Both the position numbers and the translations under genes were made by a program. This document shows, piece after piece, positions 23,716 to 37,606 of a stretch of DNA of 64,000 nt; positions within the stretch are counted from its first letter, which is position 1, and each line of letters starts with the position of its first letter. The notes below the pieces were generated by a model. That model made no database searches. It saw only the letters and a list, made by a program, of their open reading frames with translations, and was not told the origin of the DNA. The DNA comes from Pyrenula massariospora (taxonomy: Eukaryota; Ascomycota; Eurotiomycetes; Pyrenulales; Pyrenulaceae). The stretch is taken from contig JAGFMI010000013.1 in the NCBI GenBank assembly GCA_021030905.1, positions 1,170,971 through 1,234,970 of the forward strand. Reading direction: 5' to 3'.

Positions 23716-26700
23716 TAATATAAAGCTATTTATACAATTACTTTCTATAAATTATTATTTTATTTAAATAAAAAATAAAAGATGTTAAGGCGAATAAAAT
23801 TAAAAAATTTATAAAATATAAATAAAATATTATTAAAATATTATTAATAAAATTTTTAAAAAAATATCGCGAATTTATTGTTATATATTAATTTTAAAAA
23901 TTTTTTTTAATTCTTTATATTATTTTATTTTAATAAGTATTTTAAAAAATAAACTATTTAAATTAATTTATATATAAAAAAAACTAAAAAGTAGTTTACA
24001 AAGTTTATAATATATAATTTATTTTAAATATCTATTACGATTATAAATATTTATATTTTATAAATATTTTATTATTATTTAATTTTAATAAATAATTATA
24101 CTTAATTAATATCTATTAAATTCTTAATATAAAAAATTAATATTTAAATAATTTAAATATTATTCTTGCGATTAATTTAAATAAATTTTATATTATTTTA
24201 AAACCTTTTTATTTTTTAAAACTGATATAAAAAAAATTAATTATTAAAATAAAATTAAATTTTAAGTAATATGATTTCATAAAGCTGTATATTTTTTTTA
24301 TATTTTTAATATTTTTATAAATATTGATAAGTAATTTATTTTTTATAAATATTATATAATATATACAATAACAATAAAAAATAAAATCATAAATAAAAAA
24401 ATTAAAATTTATTTATTTAATAAAGAAGTATATATTATTAATTTTTTATTTAATATTAAAAATTAAAAAGTTATTAAAATATTTTTTTTATATTTAAAAA
24501 TTGTAAATAATATTATATTTAAATTTATTAAATAATTTTTATATTAAATTTAAAATATTAATATTACTGCTTCGAAGTTGTAAAGAAATTTTTTTATTTA
24601 TAATATTAATTAAAAGTAATTACCAGTAGCAATACTGTTTTTTTTATAAATTTTTCTTTATAATTATAAAAATATTTATATTAATAATTTGGTATTATTA
24701 TAATAAAATTATTAAATATCTTTATTATATATTCAGACTAATTATTAGTTAATATTAATTGCTCTTTATTATAAAATAAAATATTAATTTATAACAACGA
24801 AATGGGGCTGTCTAGTTATTTATTTTTATTAATATTAATATTTATTTAAATTTTATTTGAAGCATTATCAACTTTTTCTTTTTTTTTTTCCTTTTTTTTT
24901 TTTTTTTATTATTATCTAAATTAATATATATATTTTTTTGAAGTTAATATTAGCTAAAAATAATTTATATTTTTTATATTTTTTTTAAAAAAATTAACTT
25001 TTTAAAATTATTAAAATTTTTATTAAATTTATTCTGTAGTATTGACAATATATAATTTTTATAATTTTATAATTTAATTAATTTTATTATATTTTAATGT
25101 ATTATTTTGCTGATTATTTTTTAATAAATATAATTTTATTAATAAAATATTTTTTAATATTATTAATAAGAGTCTGTAGTATTTTAATTATATTTATATA
25201 TAATAATATTATATATTGTTAATGTTTATTTTATAAAATTTAAATACTTTTTTAATTCCTATTTTTTATTTTTTAAATATTTAAATAATATAAATTATAA
25301 TATAAATAATAATTACTAGCCAAACCGAATTATAATATTTTATTATTATATTTCGAAGTATTATATTTTTTTATTTACTATTTTTTAAAAAAAATAAATT
25401 AGTAATACAATATATAATTATTAATATTAAAAATTTCTTTCTTTGTAATTTTTATAATTATAATTTTAAATTAAATATTTTTAAATATAAAATAAAGCGA
25501 TATTTTTATCAAAATTTTTTTTAAATTTATTTTAAAAATAAAAAATTTATTTTTATATAAAAAACTTTGTACTGTTTCTGTATATTATTTTTTTATTATT
25601 AATTTAAATATAGTAGCAATTTTTTTATATATAATAAATAAAATATAATTTTAAAATACAATAATTATATTAATAATTTATTATAATATAAATAATTATT
25701 AATTCGCTCTTATTGAATATATATTTATTATAATTTAAAGTTAGTTAGTCTCTACTATATTTTTAAATAAAAAAATATTAAATTTATTAAGTGTGGTTTT
25801 AATATATATTTATATTTTTATAATTAATTTAATTATTATATTATAATTACTTTTAATTTAAAATATATATTATATATTATTATAATTATTTTTTGTAAAT
25901 ATTCATATTAAAATTAATCTTTTTATTTTTTTAAAAATAAAGATATATTTACTAAACAATTTATTAAATAATTATTATTATATAATTATTTTTTAATAGT
26001 TATATTTAATATTTACTATATTTTATTTAGAAGGAAAAATTTTAAATATTAAAAATATCGAACTTTTATGGTATTGTTTTCGTTTTTTTTTATTTATTAT
26101 TATTTTTTTTTATATTATATTTATATTTATATTATAATGTTTTTTTTAAATAAATAAACTTAATATTTATAATTGGCTTAATATTATAAAATTAGTAAAA
26201 CTGTTAATAATTGTATTATTTATACAATATTTTAATTATATTTTTATATTTATTTTTTTGTTTTGTCTGATTGCTATTTTAAATTATTTTTTTAATAAAA
26301 TAATTATTATTTAATTTTTAAAAAAAAATCGATTTTATATCGCAGTTAATTATATTAATTTATATATTTAATTAAAATTAGTTATAGTAATTTTTATATT
26401 TTGTCACAGTAATTTTTATATTTTGTTATAGTAATTTTTATATCTTGCTATAATAATCTTTATATTTTGTTATAATAATTTTTATATTTTGTTACAGTAA
26501 TTTTTATATTTTGTTACAGTAATTTTTATATTTTATTATAGTAATTTTAATTAAATTAATTATCTTACCTTAAGTATAGTATATGTAGTTTTTTTTAAAC
26601 TTTTTTTAAACTATTTCAGGTTTAAAATATCTTTATTTATATTTTTAATTTTATTTAAATTTATTATTTAGTTATTTGCAAATAATAATCTTATCTTTTT

Positions 26701-29399
26701 ATTTAAAATTAATTTATTTTTAAAAAGAAACTTAATGTTAAAAAAATTATTAATTTTATCTAACAATGTTTATTTACTGTTCAGTTTTTATTTTATAAAA
26801 AATAAATAAAAAAACTATAATATTAATAATAATAAAAAAAGATTTAATAATCTTTCTTTATCTTTATTTTTATTTTTATAATTAAATAAATTAAAAATTT
26901 TATTAACCTGTTATTTATTTTATTAGTAGTATTTATAAATTTTTATTATATTTACAACTTATAAATATATATATTTTTGTCTTTATAGAGACTTTTTAAT
27001 AATGTATTAATTTATATTATATTTAATTAATAATAAATATGATTAGTTAAAACGCAGATTTTAATACTATTAAATACTTTTTAAAAATTATAATTGCTGT
27101 AACAAAAATTAATATTAAAAAAGTAAATAATAATAATATTTTATTTAATAAATTAAACTTTTTTCAGTTTCTTTAACTATTATAATTAATTATAAAAAAA
27201 TATTGATGTGAAAACTAAAATTTATTATTTATAAAAAAAAAATATAAAATAAAAAAAATAAACAGTAATAATATAAAATTTAAAATTAAATATATAAAAA
27301 TAAACTGTTAAATTTAATTAGAAAAAGTTATATTAAATCTATTTAATTTGATTATATTAAAATTAATTTAATCTCTATATGTAAAGTAATTATAAAAATG
27401 TAGTATTAAATAGCCATTTTGTTAATACAAATATTATTATTTATATTATTTTTTAATTTTTGCAGTATAACAACCTTTTATTTAATTTTATAAATTAATA
27501 TTTTTTTTTTAAACAGATTTATTAATCTGCCTTTTAAATATATTATTATTTAATATTAAATAATAAGTTTTGGTGTCCCTTTACAAATATATTTTATAAT
27601 ATTGCTTTTTAAACTTATTTGTTTATTATCTTAATATAATTTATTATTTTTAAATTGTAATATATATAGTTTTTTTTTATTAAAATTTAAATTTTTTTGT
27701 AAGAACAATTATAAAAATTCGAAAATTGAAATTGTTAATTTTAAATTTATTTATAAATATAATTAATCTATTATAAAAATTTTATAATTAATATATTACA
27801 GTGGATTCGCTTTGTTATTTTATAAAAATTATAATTTTATTAAATAGAAAGATTGTAAATAATAAAACCTGCTGCAGATCAGTAATAGTAAATAATTTTA
27901 ATATTAAAATTAATAATTATATATTTATTATTTTTTTAAATTTAAATAATTTGTTTTTATTTTTCTGCCGTATTATCTGATAATATTTATTTTAATTTAA
28001 AATTTATATTATTTTTTGTATATTTTAATTTATAACTTTTTTATTCAGATTCAATTTTATTTAAACTTAATTAATTTTTAATAGTTATTAAATCTGTATA
28101 ACTATATCTACTAATTAATATTAATAATTTAATTTTTAAAATTTTACATTAAAAAGCTGAATTTTTATAAATAAATATATAAATTTAATATATACTGTAT
28201 TAAATATCTCTATTTATAAATTTTAATATTTTTTAATTTTTTTAATTACTTTAATTTTATTAACTTAGCGTATAATTTTTATATAGTTTAAAAAACTATT
28301 ATTTATATTTAAAAATTAAATATAATAAATAATTAAAAATAATATATAAACTAAATCTCGTATAATAAAATAAAAAATTATTTAATAAATATTATAATAA
28401 GCTGGCTAAATAGAATAAACTTTTTTATTAAATATCAACATAAATAGTCTGTTAGAACTAATTAAATAATTAATTAAACTTTATAAATATACACATACTG
28501 TATAAATTTTTTTTAATAAATTATAATAATTTAAATAATAAGCTGTTAACATCTCTAAATTTTTAATATATTAATTATTAAATTTTTACTGTAAATTAAT
28601 AAATATAATTAAAATTTACTAAAAAATCTGCATATATATAGTTTCTTTATAATATATTTAAATTATTTAGCTATAAATTGTATAAATAATGCGGTTAAAA
28701 TATATATATTTTTTATTATATTAATAATATTATTATAATTATTAATAATTTTTTTTAATGTCATTGTAATTATAATAATTTTATTATATTTTATAACAGT
28801 TAATATTATTATAATTATAGTAATTTTTATATATTATAATAGTTAATATTATTGTAACCATAAATAATTATTAATAATAAAAAATAAAATTATATTTATA
28901 TTGATTATTATTATTTGGTTTATTTAAAATTATAATTTTACTAAATACTGTATCTACTATTTATTTATTATTAATTTTTAAATTTTTTAAATTTTTATAT
29001 ATAGCTTTTTGCAAAAACAATGTTTTAAAAAAATGTTTTTTTTTGGAATTTTCAATTTTCTGTTTTTTTTTTTAATATAATTTTTTTATATTTTTATATA
29101 TAATAATAAAAAATTATGGTAATGAAAAGATTATTATATATTTATTTAAAAAAAATAAATATATTTATTAATTAATATTAATTTATTATTTAATGTTAAA
29201 TTATTTATAATATTTATTTTATAAAGATTTTAAAATGAAAATTTTTTATTACTTTTTATTATATTTTATTATTATTATATATTTTAACTATTTTGATTAA
29301 TGTTATTATTATTTTTAATTGTATTAAATTTTATATACTTTTAAAATTTTATATTTATAATAATATTTTATATAAATTAAATAAATAATTTTGTTTTAA
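23716..29399. other. AT-rich DNA, unresolved
   Basis: No coding frame, transposon domain or terminal repeat could be recognised apart from the 22-bp tandem array at 26,385-26,550. Poly-T tracts occur near 24,880-24,910. Confidence 0.4.
26385..26550. repeat. 22-bp tandem repeat, about 7 copies
   Basis: Unit close to GTTACAGTAATTTTTATATT plus TT. Copies differ at C/T and G/A positions (GTTACAG, GTTATAG, GCTATAA), as expected of RIP-affected or decaying minisatellite DNA. Confidence 0.8.
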
Positions 29400-30072
29400 T
29401 AACTAATATAATTTTTTATATAGTATTAAAAAAAATTGATTATTAAGATCCCTATGTATAAAAATTTTATTTTATTTTTAAAATTATATTTTTAAAAAAT
29501 ATAAAGTATATTGAACAGTTAATATTTATTTTAAACTATAAATATAAATAAAATTTTAAATAAAAAATATATATGTATAAAAGCTATATAATATTTTTAT
29601 TTTTAAAAAATAAATTATAATAAACTACATATAAATAAAATATTTTATAGTTTGTAAAAATATTATATAAAATTATTTGAAATTGATGAATAATATAATT
29701 TATTTTTTTTATATTATATTAATTAATAAATATAGAATAATCCCGTAATGATTTATTTGTAATACTTAATAAAAAAATTAGTTATTAAAACTCTTATATA
29801 CTAACAATCTATTTGATTATTAAAAGTATATTTTTAAAAAATACTCTGTATAATAAATAGGTAGTATTTTTTTTAAACTATTATAATAAACAATTTTTAA
29901 AATAAAATATATATATATATATAAAAGCTGTATAATATTTTTATTTTTAAAAATTTCATTATAACAAATTATATATAAATAAAATATTTTAATATTTGCA
30001 GAAATATTATATAGAATTATTCGAAATTGATTAACAATATAATTTAATTTTTTTATATTATATTGAGTAATA
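29400..30072. repeat. Two direct repeats of about 300 bp
   Basis: 29,400-29,725 and 29,779-30,072 share the same order of blocks, including AAAAGCTRTATAATATTTTT, ATAAATAAAATATTTTA and the GAAATTGATKAAYAATATAA region. Divergence includes many transitions and small indels. The origin is unknown; they could be solo LTR pairs or a tandem duplication. Confidence 0.65.
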
Positions 30073-32235
30073 AAAATATTAATATTCTAAATTAATTTTT
30101 AAAATATATTTTAATTATTTACTGCTGTTTTTATTTTTAAATTATTTAATAATATATTATTCTGTGCAGACTTAATATATTTATATTTATAAAAAATATA
30201 ATAATGATTAGCAGTAATTAAAAAATTTACTGTAAAATTTCTTTTTATTTAAATTTAATATAATTTTTAAAATAAATTGATAGTATACTAAAAATATTTA
30301 TTTTTATATTAAAAATAATATTAAAAAATTTAATTCTTAATTTTAATAATATATAAAGTATAAAATGATTAAATAAAAACAGTATAAAAATATTAATAAT
30401 TTTATAAAAAATTAATCTGACTATTCACTGTAATATTTATAATAATAATTTTAATTTAAATTAATTATAAAAAATTTCAAATAGCAACTTTAATATTATT
30501 ATATTATAAATTAAAATATATATAATACTAAATTACTATAGATATTATTATATATTAAATTGAATATAAAATAAAAATAAAAATTTATTTAGATCTTGCT
30601 ATATCGGTATTAATTAATTTATTATTTATTATTAAATTTATTGTGTCATATTTTTTATTTAATTTAAAAAATTTTTTATATTTATATTTAGTATATAAAA
30701 TATTAATTTATATTACAGTATAGCAGTATTTAAAATAATTACTATTTTAAATTTAAATATTGATTATTAATCGGTAATTTAACTATATATTTAAATTTAA
30801 TATAAAAATACAGTTATAATACTATAAAAAATTATTAAAAAAGTTAATTTTGTTATTTATATAAAAAGTTATGGTGAGGTGTACATATTGATGGCTAAAA
30901 ATAATTTATTAATTAAACAGAAATTTTATAAATTGTTAACTAAATTAATTACTGGGTATACTACTATTTATTTTAAATATAAATATTATATTTTATAAAT
31001 CGTTATTATTAAATATAATAATATGTAAGTCTTAAAAATAAAAATAAATTAATATTATTTCTATTTTATTTAATAAGTATTTTTTTTTATGATGCCTATA
31101 GATTTTTTTTGACAATTTTAATGAATTTTTTTATTATATAAATACTAAAAATATGGTTATAAGGATATTAAAATTTTTAATAATTTTTTAGTAAATTTAT
31201 ATATATAGTTAATAAAATATAAATATATTATAAAAAATAAGTTTATTGTACATAAATTAATTATATTAATTTTAAAAATTAATATATTTTTTATATTTAT
31301 TAAAAGAATTTTTAAAATTTTTAATATTAATATATCGAAATGTAGTAGTACTAATTAAAAATTTATTTTTTTAATATTAAATATTTTTTATTTTATAAAA
31401 ATAAATTATTTAAAAAATTTATTAAACTTTATTATAAATAAATTGTTAAAATAAAAAACTCTATATTTTGATAATAATTATTTTATTATTTTTAAATATA
31501 GATAGTTAAAATGAATTAGATTTATATTATTATTTAAATTTCTATATTTTAATATTAATTTTTATTTTTAATATATATTTATAGATAATTAGGTAGTATT
31601 GACTGTAAATATTATTTAAATTATTAAATTTATAATTATATTATTCAGCAGCTTTATTAGTAATAATATTAATAATATAAATAATAATAATTTATTTATA
31701 AAATTTATAATAATTATATTTATAGTAATTGTTATAATAATTTCAGTTTTATTAATATTAATTATATTTTTAATAAATTTATTTTTATTGCGCTATTTAT
31801 TAAATTTTTTTAAAAATAATATTAAATTTAAACCAAAATTAAATTTATTTTTAATATTAAGATTAAATATATACTGTAATTTAAATATATTTATTATAAA
31901 TTAAATATTCAAATTTTTTTAAATATAAATATTTTAAATTTTGTTATATTGTTAACAGTATTTTAAATAAAATTAATTAATTAAAAAAGTTGCTTATAGT
32001 GCTAATTTTAATTAAAAAATTCAATATATATATTATATATAGATTTAATTTGTATAATATTACAGTTTTAATTTTAAAGATTATTTTTAATAATTAATAC
32101 TGTATTATCGGGTTTATTTTTAATATTATTATTTTTAATTATCGGATTATTTTATGTTTTATTTTAATCTATATTCTGTTAAATGTTTTTAATAATTTTT
32201 AATATTATAGAAAGATCTTAATTAGTATTTATTTT
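30073..32235. other. AT-rich DNA, unresolved
   Basis: No recognisable domain, terminal repeat or tandem array. Short AT simple sequence only. Confidence 0.4.
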
Positions 32236-32750
32236 AAATTTATTACTATTATAATCAGTTTTGATTATATAAACTTTTTTATTGTTACTGTAATTAAATT
32301 TATTATTATTGTAATCAGTTTTAATTATATGAATTTTTTTGTTACTATTATAACTAAATTTATTATTATTATGATTAGTTTTAGTTGTATAAATTTCTTT
32401 ATTATTATTATAATCAAATTTGTTATTACTGTAACCAGTTTTAGTTATATAAATTTTTTTATTATTATTGTAATTAGATTTGTTATTATTATAATTAGTT
32501 TTAATTGTATAAACTTTCTCATTGCTATTGTAATTAAATTTGGTTATTTTTGTAACTAAATTTATTATTATTATAACTAAATTTGTTATTACTATAATCA
32601 GATTTATTGTATAAATTTTTTTATTGTTATTATAATTAAATTTTGTATTATAATCAAGGTTTGTTGTACAGACTTTTTTATTATCACTGTAATTATATTT
32701 GCTGCTATTATAACTAGATTTATTATTACTATAATTATATTTTATATTGT
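32236..32750. repeat. 60-bp minisatellite
   Basis: Starts of AAATTTATTATTATT-like units recur at 32,236, 32,296, 32,356, 32,416, 32,476 and 32,536, exactly 60 bp apart. Shorter degenerate units continue to about 32,750. Copies differ mostly by transitions. Because 60 is a multiple of three, one frame stays open over 76 codons (32,329-32,559); that is a consequence of the repeat and not evidence of a gene. Confidence 0.9.
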
Positions 32751-35413
32751 AAATTTCGAATTTAGTTAAAAATATTATTTAAATATTATTAAAATTATTA
32801 ATAAAAGCTTTTACAGAAATATCAATTGAAATTTTTATAGATATATTAATAAAAATATTTTTAGAAATATTAATTGAAATATTAATAAATATTTTATTAA
32901 AAATATTAATAAAAATACTGCTAAATATTTTAATAGAATTTTTAATAAAAATATTAATAGAAATTTTAATAAAAAATATTAATTATAACTACAAATAATA
33001 ATTAAATTATAATATTAATATTATTTTAAATAATATTTTAAAATAGGTTTTACTGGTTAAACAACTTATTATTGTTAATTATAATTATATTATTATATTT
33101 AGTTAAATTTAATTATATAATAATTTCAGAATGTACTGTAATAGTAAATAAAATATTAATATTTTAAGCAATATTAATTTAATTTGTTTAATTTTAATAT
33201 TATATTTTATAATTATTTAATATATTAAACGACTGTATAATGTAGATAAAAATTTATTAATAAATAGCAAAAACTATTAAAAACAATACTTTATTATATT
33301 AATTATTAATAAAATTATAAATAATTGTATTAATTGTGAAATTAATATTTATATTATTACTAATTACTATATAAAAATAACTTTTTAAAATATTTTATAG
33401 AATATTAAATATTTATATATATACAATTTTTAGTATTTAAAATAAATAAAACTGTATTTTGCCAACCCTTTATTGTTTTAAAATTTTTTAAATTAATTTA
33501 ATATTCAACTTTTAAAATATATAAATAAATAAAAAATATATTAATGAAATAGTAAAAAAAATTGCGTATCTTAAAAATATAATTTAATTAATTTATATTA
33601 ATATTTAATAAATTTTACTGTATAATTAAAATATTTAAATTATACTAAAACTAATAATAATAATAAAATATATTTAATTGTATTAACAATATTTCCTTTT
33701 AAAATTTTTATATAAAGATAATATAATTATTTTAAATTATTTTATTTAAATAAATAATAATAAAAATATTAATATATTTAAATTTAAAAAAATAATAAAA
33801 AAATTAAACTCATTTTTATTAATAATAAAAATATTTTTTAATAATATTTTATTAATATAAATTTATTATAAAAAAATCCGTTAAAATATAAATAAATTTT
33901 ATATATTTAAAAAAGTTTATTGTTAAAATGCTAATAATTATTAATAAACTTTCTCTATAAATATTTAAATAAATAAAATATTATTATCTATAATAATTTC
34001 TATATAAAAATAAATTATTGTTTTTATTTTTAATTAAAATTTATTTTTATTATTATTATAAAAATATTGAAAAATAATATAAATTTCAATATATATATTG
34101 TATTATAAAAAAATATAATAAAAATAAAAATTTAAACTATATATAATTTTAAACTTAATATTACTAATAATAATATTTTTTATTTTAAAAACTATAAAAA
34201 ATATAGTTATTTTAAAATTTAAAAAATTATTTTAATTATCAATATCAAAATATTTTATAATAATTATATTAATAAAATTTAAATTGTTTTTATTACGAAA
34301 TCATCAATTTATTTATTATTAAAATATAAAATTTTTGTTAACTAAAATAGGTGGTTTTTTACAATATTTTTAATTATTTAAACTTTTTTTAACATTTTCA
34401 GAATTATTTAAATTGTTATTGTAATTATTTTAATTATATTAACTTAATCAAATTTAATAGAAAATAATATAATTAATTTAACAGTTAAAATTTTACTTAT
34501 CATTATATAAAAGATTGTTTAAAAAATTATCTTCTATTTAAAAAACTATTATAATCAGTAAATTTTATAAATAAAAATTATATAATAATAAATCGAAAAT
34601 GGTTGAATAGAAAAAGAAATTAAAATAAAAATATAAAATAAAAAGGTTAATATTGAAATAAATTTTAAATAATTTTTAATTTTATTTTAATATATAAATT
34701 AATTTGTTTTGGCCAACTATATTATTTATTATTAATATTAAAAAAAATCTAATTGTATTTTAAAATATAAAATTTAAAGATTATATTTATAGTAAATTTA
34801 ATTAAAAGCTATTTAAATAGCAATATTTATATATAGTCAATAAACTATATAAAAAATATTATTATAATATAATTAAATATAATTAAAAAAAAATAATATA
34901 AAAATATAATAAAAAAATAATATTATAAAACTGCCTGATAGTTGGCTATATAATATATTTAATTTTTTTTAATATTAATTAATAATATTATTATACTTTA
35001 TATCAATTTTATTTTATTAATTTTATTTAATTAATATAATAATACTACCTATTTTGATTATTATAAATTTTAAATAAAATAATTTTATAAATATTAACAG
35101 TAAAGTTTATTTATAATTAATTTATTTAAAATAAATATAAAAATGTTAAGCCGATTTGAAGCCTTTTACTTTTTTAAATATAAAATAAAAAACTATTAAT
35201 ATAAATTAAAATACTATATTTAAATCTATATTGAGTAAAAATAAATATATAATTTTAAATACTGTATAATAAAAAATTAAATTAATATTAAATAAAATGA
35301 TTTTGAAAAAGTTCGATAAAATTTTAAATTAATTTTTAAAAATAATTAGTTAATTAAAAAATAAAATTAATAATTAAATACTGCGACAAATTATTTAATT
35401 TATATTTAAAAAA
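32751..35413. other. AT-rich DNA, mostly unresolved
   Basis: Between about 32,810 and 32,980 a short motif of the form AAATATTAATAAAAAT/AAATATTAATTGAAAT recurs irregularly. Otherwise no domain or terminal repeat was recognised. Confidence 0.4.
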
Positions 35414-35740
35414 ACTACTGATAAGGTTTATTAAGTATTTATATATATTAAATTTTGCAAACAGAAATTGAAAAATATGAATTTGAAAATTAAAAATAAA
35501 AATATTAAAAATAAGTAGAGCAAAGTTGTTATAAATAAAATATTATTTTAAAAATATCTATTTAATTATATTTAAGAGGATTACTAATAAAATTTATTGG
35601 ATATCTATATATATTAAATTTTATAAATAAAAATTGGAAAATATAAATTTAGAAACTAAAAATAATAATATTAAGAATAAATAGATTTAGGTTGTTATAA
35701 ATAAAATACTATTTTAAAAATATCTATATAATTAATGTCT
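35414..35740. repeat. Tandem duplication, about 165-bp unit
   Basis: Copies at 35,414-35,578 and 35,579-35,740 share ordered blocks such as ATATATATTAAATTTT, GTTGTTATAAATAAAATA and TTTTAAAAATATCTAT. Substitutions are mainly A/G and C/T. Confidence 0.8.
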
Positions 35741-35819
35741 TATTAAATATTTATATTACAATAACAAAAAATAGCAAACTGTTTATAAATATTATAATAA
35801 AATTTTTTAATATTTAGAT

Positions 35820-35975
35820 ACCAATAAAGCCTTTTAATATTTAAATATTATAATTAAAAAATATTTTTATATTTAAACACTGTAATTAAAAAGTATTTTT
35901 ATATTTAAATACTGTAATAAAACTTTTAATATTTAAATATTAAAATTAAGAGCCCTTTAATATTTAATTATAATT
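35820..35975. repeat. Short tandem repeats, about 36-38 bp
   Basis: Four or so degenerate units containing TTTAATATTTAAATAT or TTTATATTTAAAYACTGTAA followed by ATTAAAAA. Period is irregular. Confidence 0.6.
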
Positions 35976-37606
35976 AAAAAATTTTTTTAACAATGGTTAT
36001 TGGAGATTATTATTAAATATTTTAAAAAATTTACTATTTAAAATAAATATATTTATAAATAAATTGCTTGTTTTACAGTTAATAATATTTATATAAAAAA
36101 TTTTAGCATCTTTACTATCTTACTTATTATATAATATAATTTATTATACGGACCGGAAATATTAAATAAATTTATAAAATTATTATTTCAATTTAATAAT
36201 TTTATTTATAGCTTGTTGTTGTTAATATTTAAACTTTTTTATTTATTTTTATAATTTTTTATATAATTATTTTTATAAAAAAGAAAAAAATATTTAATAT
36301 TACTCTCAATACTTACATTGTACTAATTGAAATAATTAATAATTAATAAAAATAGTAATACTTAAATCTTTACTATTTAATATTTTTAAAATTAAATTTT
36401 ATATTAAATCTAATATGGTTTAAATTAATATAAAAAATAAATATTAATTTAATAAAAAAAAAATAAATTTATTTTTAACACTGTAATTATTATTAATATT
36501 AAATAATATTGAAATTTTTACATTAAGCTAATTATTTTTAAATATTTAATTTTATTATGTACTATCTGATTAATTTTTAATATTTTTCATTATATTGTAA
36601 TAAATAAATTGATTAAAATTGGCATAATATTTATATTAATTTATATAAATATTAAAAAAGAAAATGCCCAGTTGATAATTATTAATTAATATTAAATATA
36701 TTAATTCAGCTAGCAGATTTAATTAATAAATTTTTTAAAAAATTTTTCCCAATATATTATGTGTATATGGAGTAGAAAAACTTTTTTAAATTTTAAACAT
36801 TCTATATAATTAATATTTATATTTTTAATAAAATAATATATAAAATTTAACTAATATACCGATATATTTAAAATAATTATTTTAAAAATTCCTACAATCA
36901 ATATCAATAATAATAAAAATTAGTTATATTTAGTATAGTTAAAATTTATAATTGTCTGTTTAATTAAAATATTAATTATAATTACCTCCCCTAATTTAAG
37001 CAAAATTATATTTTTATTTTTATAATTAATTTTGTTAAAAAGAAGTACAGTAAATTTTCCGTTATTTATTATTATTAATTTAATTATAAAATGTTAAAAA
37101 CTGTAATATACAGATTATATTAAAATAAATTTATAATAAAAAATAATTAATATTGAGAGTACTTAATAATAGTTTTTATTTATATATATTTAAAAATTGG
37201 ATAGTGTTACTGCGCTATTTTTTTTTTATAAATTTAATAAATAAATAATTTATATTTTTTAAATAAAAATTTTAATATACAGTTAATATAAGTTGCTAAA
37301 TATAATTTTTAATTTTAACAATTTAAAATTATTCTTTTTTTATTAAATATATTAATATTTAGTTAAAATTTAGTATTTAAATAATATATATTTTTAAATA
37401 AATTAAATAAATATTATTACTGTAATCTGTAGAAAGAGTTTAATTATTTAAAAATTACTTTTAATAATTTATATATATTTTTTATAGTTTAGTTATTACT
37501 ACTATTTTTATTTTTTATATATTAATTTAAATAATTTGGTTCTTATAATTATTTTATTTATTAATATTATAATATATTTTTTTTATAAAGATTTTGTAAA
37601 CTGCTT
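35976..37606. other. AT-rich DNA, unresolved
   Basis: Nothing recognisable before the palindrome begins. No domain, no array. Confidence 0.4.

Noticed and set aside
26385-26550. CRISPR-like array
   Set aside because: Units are contiguous with no unique spacers and the genome is fungal; it is a minisatellite.
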